From Watersipora subatra (lineage: Eukaryota > Bryozoa > Gymnolaemata > Cheilostomatida > Watersiporidae), in contig NC_088709.1 of the NCBI RefSeq assembly GCF_963576615.1, positions 76,738,538-76,802,537 of the forward strand: a stretch of DNA of 64,000 nt. Direction: 5' to 3'. The notes below the pieces were generated by a model. The model saw only the letters and a list, made by a program, of their open reading frames with translations. It made no database searches and was not told where the DNA came from. Below, one piece after another: positions 61,801 through 64,000 of the stretch (position 1 is its first letter; every line of letters starts with the position of its first letter). The position numbers were made by a program, and so were the translations under genes.

Positions 61801-63738
61801 TAGCAAGGAGTAGTGGCTACGCAGCACTCTAGTGTATAAGCAGAAATATACCTCTACAGCAGACGCTTGCTCCCTTGGATTGTAGTCCTAAACACAACAT
61901 ATACGTACATCCACAATCAAGCTTGCAATACAAGATCCATTCAAGAGTTCAATGAAATATACAGTAGCTGCTCCTATAATGTATACCTCCTATAATGTTA
62001 AGTCCATATAACGTAAAATGTGAAACAACACCTCATGTAGGTGCATGTTCTGAAATTTTATTTGAATAACGAGAGTCCCATAGTTAGCCTTAAAAATATA
62101 GCTTACTCTTTTGCCATACTTGGGAGAAAAACTCTGCATTAGGTTATCTCTATTATATATACAAATTTCATGACAGTCTAGTTTACTGTAAGAGATCGTC
62201 AGGTGTGTCGACAAAGCACAGAGAATAAGTAGCTGGGCGATTGTTCAGAAATACTTAAAGGCAATCGATTAGTGTAGGTGTTACAGCATCAGTCTACCAC
62301 TTCGAACGTCTCGAATCGAAGTATCGTCAAAAGCTACATTTTATTCTAAATTTGATCTTTGGAGATGGATAGACAACGGACAGATAGACATCGATGTTAT
62401 TATAGTAAAGGTAGATTTTTCTATTTTAATTTTGCACACATAGAAAGCATTTATTGTTTTTTTTTTGCTGAATAGACCTTGCTGTCTAGAAAAAATAAAC
62501 AATTTGCTGTAAATTGACGTTGAAGGAGCGCGTTCCCTCAACTTATTGTAACATTACCGTATTCATGGAAAATGAACTGAGTAAAAATGGAAAGAAAAAG
62601 GAGAACAGTTGTTGATGCAAACCAACAATAATTTATTGGCCGCACCGTGGTTACACTTGGTTACCGTGGTTACACTTGGTTACCATGGTTACACTTGGTT
62701 ACCATGGTTACAGCGCAGCCAATAAATTAAAGAATTAGGTCTAGTTTTTCCCGTTTTGTAGAGCCAAAGGGGTGAGTTTGGAAAGATTTTAGAACAAATC
62801 AGACAACTTACATGTATATTACTGTTGTTATTACATAAAATCCCTATAATAAAAATGTTTCTGGAATGGCTTATTTACGTTGTAAGAGCATCTACTGTAG
62901 ATACGAAAGTACAACGCTACCAAGAACATAAGAGCTGACAGGGTGTTCCAGAAGATATGTGATGTTGCATCATACCTCAATATGAAAAGCTTGCTCTCCT
63001 TTCCAAGCAAGTCTTGCTGAGACTGTGCACCTTTGGCAATATTGTCTTATCTCATTGAGCCAAGAGCTCTCCTCAATAAAGGACTCAATCTCGTTAAATG
63101 CGCTGTGCAGCACTGCGACTCCTTGATCAACGACAGCCTGATGATCGAAACTAGAACAGATTGCTTTATAAAGAAACATGACGTTATGTAATGCAATAGA
63201 TTAGTTAAACTTTACAAGCAAAAATCATATCAGCAAAGATCAGGGATTTAGAAATTAATGACTTAATATTGCTGTTTTTTAGATCGTTGATAAAAAATCT
63301 CTTTAAATCATTCCAGATAGATCAAACCATTTCTAATAGATCAAATCATTCCTACTTGACCAAGCCATCTCTAATGGTCTGATTGTTCTCACTTGGTCGA
63401 ATTATTTACATGATGTAACATAACTTTCATTAGGTCAAGATATTTCCACACTGTCAAATTTTAACTGCTAGGTCGAATAAACTATTGCTACAAAATTCCG
63501 AATTAGAACAAATTTTGTGGAACCAAAAAAACCATAGAAATAATAAATTATGCATGAAAATGAAATGGTTGTTTGTGAAATACTAACTCTTGTTTTAGAA
63601 GTTGTGACACATTGGCACTGGTGAGAGGAGCATATCGGCCTGTATACCCTGTACCCACCAACTGTAGCTCATTCTCCATCGGCACAGTGAGCTCTGGTGT
63701 GAGAATCAGCAAGTCATTTTCCGATTTGCCAGGGTACT
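18360..63738 (-). CDS. Divergent dynein heavy chain (DNHD1-like), 53 exons, 5' and probably 3' incomplete
   Basis: Multi-exon gene read right to left. I chained 53 exons (8,136 coding nt, 2,711 full codons) by matching acceptor, donor and phase at every junction; the frame never breaks. Domain order is tail end, linker, AAA1, AAA2, AAA3, then an acidic linker, as in dynein heavy chains. Hallmarks are GYEYQG before AAA1, Walker A loops GPSGVGKT (AAA1), GPAGSGKT (AAA2) and GVPGVGKT (AAA3), and linker signatures such as FPRLYF. AAA1 is far from the near-invariant motor-dynein sequence and its Walker B reads ALFDNSDRL instead of the usual CFDEFNR form. That divergence points to the DNHD1 class, large dynein-related proteins linked to sperm flagella in mammals. 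The family name is inference from memory; dynein-like identity is firm. The start codon lies beyond position 64000 and no AAA4-6 or stalk was found. Introns carry most of the window's repeats. Exon coordinates are in the domain entries. Confidence 0.88.
18819..19405. repeat. 18-bp minisatellite, ~32 copies, in a dynein intron
   Basis: The unit is GCAATAGAGTGGTTATAC, with GAAATA and ACAATA variants. It begins about 45 bp from the 19451 splice donor. Confidence 0.97.
19941..20624. repeat. 40-bp minisatellite, ~17 copies, in a dynein intron
   Basis: The unit is TGTAAATATTAATCCAAGTC followed by ACTAATACTACAGTCAGACA. It fills nearly the whole intron between exons 20645-20778 and 19714-19894. Confidence 0.98.
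20645..32124 (-). CDS. Dynein AAA3 module, 11 exons
   Basis: Exons: 31983-32124, 31809-31899, 28656-28839, 28288-28477, 27167-27314, 26328-26495, 24577-24708, 24135-24313, 23662-23845, 23255-23467, 20645-20778. Lead-in YSFVWGFGGHLSDR and VKFDQYTKEAL are typical of the AAA2-AAA3 junction. Walker A is LITGVPGVGKTALV in 27167-27314. Walker B is RHMFFIDDLSTAARGP in 26328-26495, where Asp-Asp resembles other dynein AAA3 sites. Next come QPCLEALRE, TPAQSHYVFTLHDIGRIVEG (the family's TPxKSHYxFNLRDI block) and VRLWCHEVSRTFADRLLSDD (the LW.HE..RVF.DRL block). All junction phases agree. The acceptor of exon 24577-24708 was set after CCACCAG rather than the later ATGCAG, because only that choice keeps the frame. 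The 23255-23467 exon carries a Lys/Ser-rich insertion. This is the best conserved ATP site in the gene. Confidence 0.87.
21895..21990. repeat. 32-bp repeat, 3 copies
   Basis: Three identical units containing CATATTTGTTCTGAGGCC and AACATACCAACCAC in the intron between exons 23255-23467 and 20645-20778. Confidence 0.95.
22071..22365. repeat. 33-bp minisatellite, ~9 copies
   Basis: The unit is TTTGTATGTCAAGGTATG followed by ACTGTAAATGTTTAG. It lies in the same intron as the 21895 repeat, with variants alternating in a two-unit or three-unit pattern. Confidence 0.97.
22812..23216. repeat. 26-bp minisatellite, ~15 copies
   Basis: The unit is GTAGGTGTCACATGCC followed by TGCACCAGTA, more diverged than most. 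It starts about 40 bp downstream of the 23255 splice donor. Confidence 0.95.
24899..25767 (+). mobile_element. PIF/Harbinger-like transposon remnant
   Basis: 869 bp with terminal inverted repeats of about 38 bp starting AGGC(T/C)GGTTCACACTA. Flanks are TTA (left) and TTG (right), an imperfect match to the 3-bp target duplication of this superfamily. On the + strand from 25168 a frame contains FTPERRWWV; after a one-base shift the next frame reads RRNQGQFNALY and NEDCEMFF. The order RRWWV, RRxxxGxFxxL, D..MFF is typical of the N-terminus of HARBI1/PIF transposases. The rest is missing. It lies in the dynein intron between exons 26328-26495 and 24577-24708, opposite the gene's strand. Confidence 0.75.
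25168..25410 (+). pseudogene. Frameshifted N-terminal fragment of a PIF/Harbinger transposase
   Basis: ATG GAT AGA starts a Lys/Arg-rich frame that reaches RRWWV and then stops. The homologous continuation lies in a neighbouring frame, implying a one-base indel, and it ends soon after DCEMFF. Catalytic DDE residues are absent. Similarity is judged by eye from the family's N-terminal motif pattern. Confidence 0.6.
25790..26100. repeat. Pyrimidine-rich ~35-bp imperfect repeat
   Basis: Units such as CCTCCAAACTCCTCCC then CTCCTTACATTTTAACATG, 7-9 degenerate copies, immediately beside the PIF/Harbinger remnant. Confidence 0.85.
26684..26834. repeat. 16-bp minisatellite, ~8 copies, ending in a perfect hairpin
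   Basis: The unit is GTTGCCTGCCACTGCA. The final unit is inverted to give a 17-bp stem with a 4-base loop (26797-26834). Confidence 0.95.
27504..27543. repeat. 40-bp near-perfect inverted repeat
   Basis: Arms ATCTAATGGAATTTAGCAT and ATGCTGAATTCCATTAGAT are complementary over 19 bp except one position, with a 2-bp centre. It follows an AT-rich stretch in the intron between exons 28288-28477 and 27167-27314. Confidence 0.9.
29133..31080. repeat. 41-bp minisatellite, ~47 copies, in a dynein intron
   Basis: The unit is GAGATATATGATAGAATAAG then AGGAGACAGAGTAATGATAGA (41 bp). Variants at AATGATAG/AGTGATAG/AGTAGTAG form a mosaic. None of the three - strand frames contains a stop, so ORFs above 700 codons appear; they are artefacts. 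It lies between exons 31809-31899 and 28656-28839. Confidence 0.98.
31481..31642 (-). CDS. Small intronic ORF, 53 aa, unknown
   Basis: Lies in the dynein intron between exons 31809-31899 and 28656-28839, on the same strand. It starts MADAQVHISGVHQLLKRH and ends WFDNSIQKD. The composition looks protein-like (few low-complexity residues), but no family is recognised and no splice sites fit the dynein frame. It may be a fragment of a transposon protein, a retained pseudoexon or chance. Confidence 0.2.
   Translation of the reverse strand: MADAQVHISGVHQLLKRHTRSVLAKGCKSTQPFKDLEKLNSYVSWFDNSIQKD
33243..40428 (-). CDS. Dynein AAA2 module, 8 exons
   Basis: Exons: 40219-40428, 39163-39401, 37141-37350, 36660-36839, 36337-36446, 34114-34274, 33833-33998, 33243-33272. 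Walker A is NVIVCGPAGSGKTVIYKTL in 39163-39401. The AAA2 Walker B equivalent is NWLVLDGEMSTHWVDGL in 34114-34274. It has Asp-Gly, which is normal at this position in dyneins (W-I-V-F-D-G), so no loss is implied. LTLANSESI and LCNASPSSVARSSVV follow, matching the family's conserved stretch after Walker B. Exon 37141-37350 is a Ser/Pro/His-rich insertion with little family resemblance. Exon 36337-36446 starts LFGHSEEGVWRDG. Reading further upstream there is open but intronic, since the site after TTTCTTGCAG restores both phase and family alignment. Exon 33243-33272 is only 30 nt. Introns on either side of 37141-37350 hold two copies of the TTAA element. Confidence 0.85.
35416..36299. mobile_element. 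TTAA-flanked inverted-repeat element, copy 2
   Basis: 884 bp, in the dynein intron between exons 36337-36446 and 34114-34274. Its left TTAA-AGGTTGAC end is intact; the right end reads CCGTTAA with one substitution. The internal sequence is the reverse complement of copies 1 and 3, so it is inserted in the opposite orientation. The right end lies only about 40 bp from the 36337 splice donor. Confidence 0.85.
37630..37872. repeat. Degenerate ~10-11-bp AGCAGTTATAT repeat
   Basis: Over 20 imperfect units of (A/T)G(C/G)(A/C)AGTTATAT in the intron upstream of exon 37141-37350's acceptor side. Confidence 0.85.
38143..39021. mobile_element. TTAA-flanked inverted-repeat element, copy 3
   Basis: 879 bp, in the dynein intron between exons 39163-39401 and 37141-37350, with TTAA on both sides and the same termini as copies 1 and 2. 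It is colinear with copy 1, with scattered substitutions and short indels, and has no coding potential. Confidence 0.85.
40468..40990. repeat. 76-bp minisatellite, 7 copies, containing an exon end and its splice donor
   Basis: Units repeat every 76 bp. On the - strand each carries CGACTCATCAGAAG|GTTTGTG, and the rightmost copy is the true 3' end of dynein exon 40976-41073. Donor positions are 40976, 40900 (GC instead of GT), 40824, 40748, 40672, 40596 and 40520. Confidence 0.97.
40976..46154 (-). CDS. Dynein AAA1 module with degenerate Walker B, 8 exons
   Basis: Exons: 46067-46154, 45221-45467, 43827-44072, 43499-43624, 42810-42930, 42325-42533, 41326-41477, 40976-41073. AAA1 is the main ATPase site in motor dyneins. 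The entry motif YEYGYEYQGPKTSF and Walker A MGPSGVGKTETV are clear in 45221-45467. In 43827-44072 the Walker B region reads GCWALFDNSDRLTVELMSVA: the aspartate is kept but the following catalytic glutamate is asparagine. The usual sensor motif TMNPGYAGR is replaced by FFMVFNSDASRYQEV in 42325-42533. The downstream LLMRPCAMVAPDRRVLIE block matches the family's LFRPVAMMVPD block. Exons 43499-43624 and 42810-42930 encode 82 residues rich in Ser, Thr, Lys and Arg that ordinary AAA1 lacks. I infer that nucleotide may bind but efficient hydrolysis at AAA1 is unlikely. Confidence 0.87.
44560..44768. repeat. 15-bp minisatellite, ~14 copies
   Basis: The unit is CTCAAACTACGGAGA with rare GAAGA variants, in the intron between exons 45221-45467 and 43827-44072. 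Confidence 0.98.
45580..45957. repeat. 18-bp minisatellite, ~21 copies
   Basis: The unit is GACATGACAGGAAGAGAA, in the intron between exons 46067-46154 and 45221-45467. The period is divisible by three, giving spurious ORFs on both strands. Confidence 0.98.
47197..60545 (-). CDS. Dynein linker region (DHC_N2), 18 exons
   Basis: Exons: 60261-60545, 59825-59926, 59224-59421, 58702-58872, 58189-58435, 53761-53772, 53178-53207, 52421-52572, 52202-52336, 51331-51457, 51115-51215, 50775-51006, 50410-50583, 50050-50106, 49551-49692, 48147-48263, 47750-47904, 47197-47439. The linker is the mechanical arm over the AAA ring. Family signatures appear in the expected order: ELWKYVEV, FKKDLPLLHRMASDALK followed by SAHW (equivalent of the RHW motif), EYRLEQKLNKIEKLW, WLNCQSKWLYLMKLFEDP (the W..VQ..WLYL motif, split by an intron), FPRLYFVTDDDVIHMMS, RKCFPALDSLRF and NCYDWSSSLKYSME. 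The exon at 47197-47439 adds a Ser/Arg-rich insertion before AAA1. Between 58189 and 53772 lies a 4.4-kb intron filled with repeats. Exons 53761-53772 (12 nt) and 53178-53207 (30 nt) are microexons supported by consensus sites and exact phase. Confidence 0.85.
48322..49412. repeat. 33-bp minisatellite, ~33 copies, with 396-bp higher-order period
   Basis: The unit is AACAGCATACAATATC then AACTCTCTCCTACAATG. Marker variants (TTTTATAGAATG, CTATTTCCTAC, TTTTTTAGAATG) recur 12 units apart. It lies between exons 49551-49692 and 48147-48263, ending about 60 bp before the latter's acceptor. A 423-codon + strand ORF through it is an artefact. Confidence 0.97.
50240..50294. repeat. 18-bp repeat, 3 copies
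   Basis: CATCTACTAGTCCATAGA-type units in the intron between exons 50410-50583 and 50050-50106. Confidence 0.9.
51700..52214. repeat. 29-bp minisatellite, ~17 copies, containing an exon end and its splice donor
   Basis: The unit is CTTAGACTGGCAGG then TCTGACATGACTCAC. On the - strand each unit reads CAGTCTAAG|GTGAGTCATG; the first unit is the true end of dynein exon 52202-52336. Most copies keep GTGAGT intact. Confidence 0.97.
54005..57920. repeat. 65-bp satellite-like array, ~60 copies, with 1.3-kb higher-order repeat
   Basis: The unit is TACTTTAGTACTCTGTAGTC, AACTATTATTCACTAGTGTA, TAATATAAACATGAATATTT, TAATC. Rare variants recur exactly 1,300 bp (20 units) apart: CTCAGTAGTC at 54831 and 56131, TAATCC at 55681 and 56981, CACCAG at 55761 and 57061. 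It occupies almost all of the dynein intron between 58189 and 53772. Confidence 0.98.
57985..58206. repeat. 32-bp repeat, ~7 copies, containing an exon end and its splice donor
   Basis: On the - strand units carry GTCTATATAGCAG|GTAACATAT, the true junction of dynein exon 58189-58435 being the first. Downstream copies include damaged donors (GCAG|ATAAC, GCAG|GATAG). Confidence 0.93.
59740..59830. repeat. Decayed ~30-bp repeat of an exon-donor junction
   Basis: After the exon end at 59825 the - strand shows related words: GAGACACGTGAGTTTATTGG, then GAGACATGTCGTTTTATT, then GTAAGTCATGCCATTTGG, each followed by GTTAAC or GTTAAA. Confidence 0.6.
60098..60268. repeat. 29-30-bp repeat, ~6 copies, containing an exon end and its splice donor
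   Basis: On the - strand units read ACCATGAG|GTCTGTACTTTT, the first being the true 3' end of dynein exon 60261-60545. The A-run length varies between units. Confidence 0.93.
60787..63738 (-). CDS. Dynein tail end (DHC_N1-like), exons 63588-63738, 62976-63150, 61852-61887, 61201-61275, 60787-60930
   Basis: Five exons joined in frame (phases 2, 0, 0, 0 at the successive junctions). The first exon enters with two bases of an incomplete codon after a TTTTAG acceptor, so coding continues upstream beyond the window. The encoded segments are mainly helical and charged, for example SWLNEIRQYCQRC and TWIERIKNFEKSF, resembling the helical bundles of the dynein tail. This region has few diagnostic motifs, so assignment rests on unbroken frame continuity into the clear linker downstream. 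The 63588 donor is AGA|GTTAGT, a weaker consensus than the others. Two exons are very short (36 and 75 nt). The intron upstream of the first exon begins with a 24-bp repeat array running off the window edge. Confidence 0.7.
60957..61150. repeat. ~68-bp repeat, 3 copies
   Basis: Units share CTTCTCACACTAGTAGT and AGGCAGTGACCTAGTGG; the first copy lacks a central segment of about 22 bp. It fills the intron between exons 61201-61275 and 60787-60930. Confidence 0.92.
61650..61722. repeat. 17-bp repeat, 4 copies
   Basis: GCTGATAGTTGTGGGCA repeated in the intron between exons 61852-61887 and 61201-61275. Confidence 0.95.
62630..62728. repeat. 19-bp repeat enclosed by an 11-bp inverted repeat
   Basis: AATTTATTGGC and its complement GCCAATAAATT enclose about four copies of TGGTTACACTTGGTTACCA-like units in the intron between exons 62976-63150 and 61852-61887. 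Confidence 0.9.
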
Positions 63739-63769
63739 CTAAAATATTTTCATTCTTCTAATAGGTTGC

Positions 63770-64000
63770 AACAACACTTACTAGTCTGGTGTTTATATAA
63801 CCTACTAGTCTGATGTTCATACTACTTACTTGTCTGATGTTCATAATACTTACTAGTCTGATGTTCACACTACTTACTAGTCTGATGTTCACACTACTTA
63901 CTTGTCTGATGTTCATACTACTTACTAGTCTGATGTTCAAACTACTTACTAGTCTGATGTTTATACTACTTACTAGTCTGATGTTCACACTACTTACTAG
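63770..64000. repeat. 24-bp minisatellite, >9 copies, running off the window
   Basis: The unit is ACTTACTAGTCTGATGTTCACACT. On the - strand it contains ACTA|GTAAGT, a donor-like word, upstream of the first visible dynein exon. Confidence 0.95.

Overview
This is intron-rich animal nuclear DNA, AT-rich, with exons of roughly 30 to 290 bp bounded by GT/AG. Both recognisable genes belong to metazoan families: an LHFPL-type tetraspan protein on the + strand and a very large dynein-heavy-chain-like gene on the - strand. I cannot name the species. A marine invertebrate with repeat-laden introns is a reasonable guess, not a demonstration.

Layout. From 63738 down to 18360 (- strand), 53 exons chain together in one unbroken reading frame of 2,711 complete codons. 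They cover part of a dynein tail, the linker (DHC_N2), AAA1, AAA2, AAA3 and an acidic Ser/Asp-rich stretch. The sequence is too divergent for an ordinary axonemal or cytoplasmic dynein. AAA1 has a good Walker A but lacks the Walker B glutamate, and the best family guess is DNHD1-like. The 5' end lies beyond the right edge. No AAA4-6, stalk, microtubule-binding domain or C-terminal domain was found. A phase-compatible candidate exon at 914-1146 suggests that the gene either continues leftwards or ends there. In that case the complete LHFPL gene (+ strand, about 7.05-15.6 kb) would sit nested in a 17-kb dynein intron.

Mobile DNA. There are three copies of an ~870-bp TTAA-flanked element with long inverted repeats (2.46, 35.4 and 38.1 kb; the latter two in dynein introns). 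There is also an 883-bp hAT-like element with a perfect 8-bp target duplication (3.4 kb) and an ~870-bp PIF/Harbinger-like remnant (24.9 kb) with a frameshifted transposase start.

Tandem repeats. More than 25 minisatellite arrays, unit 15-76 bp, fill about a quarter of the window. The largest is about 60 copies of a 65-mer with a 1.3-kb higher-order period. The most unusual observation is that at least four dynein exons have had their own 3' exon edge plus 5' splice site amplified into the adjoining minisatellite, creating rows of decoy donors. Two other arrays end in an inverted last unit forming a perfect hairpin. No rRNA, tRNA, CRISPR or prokaryotic features were seen.
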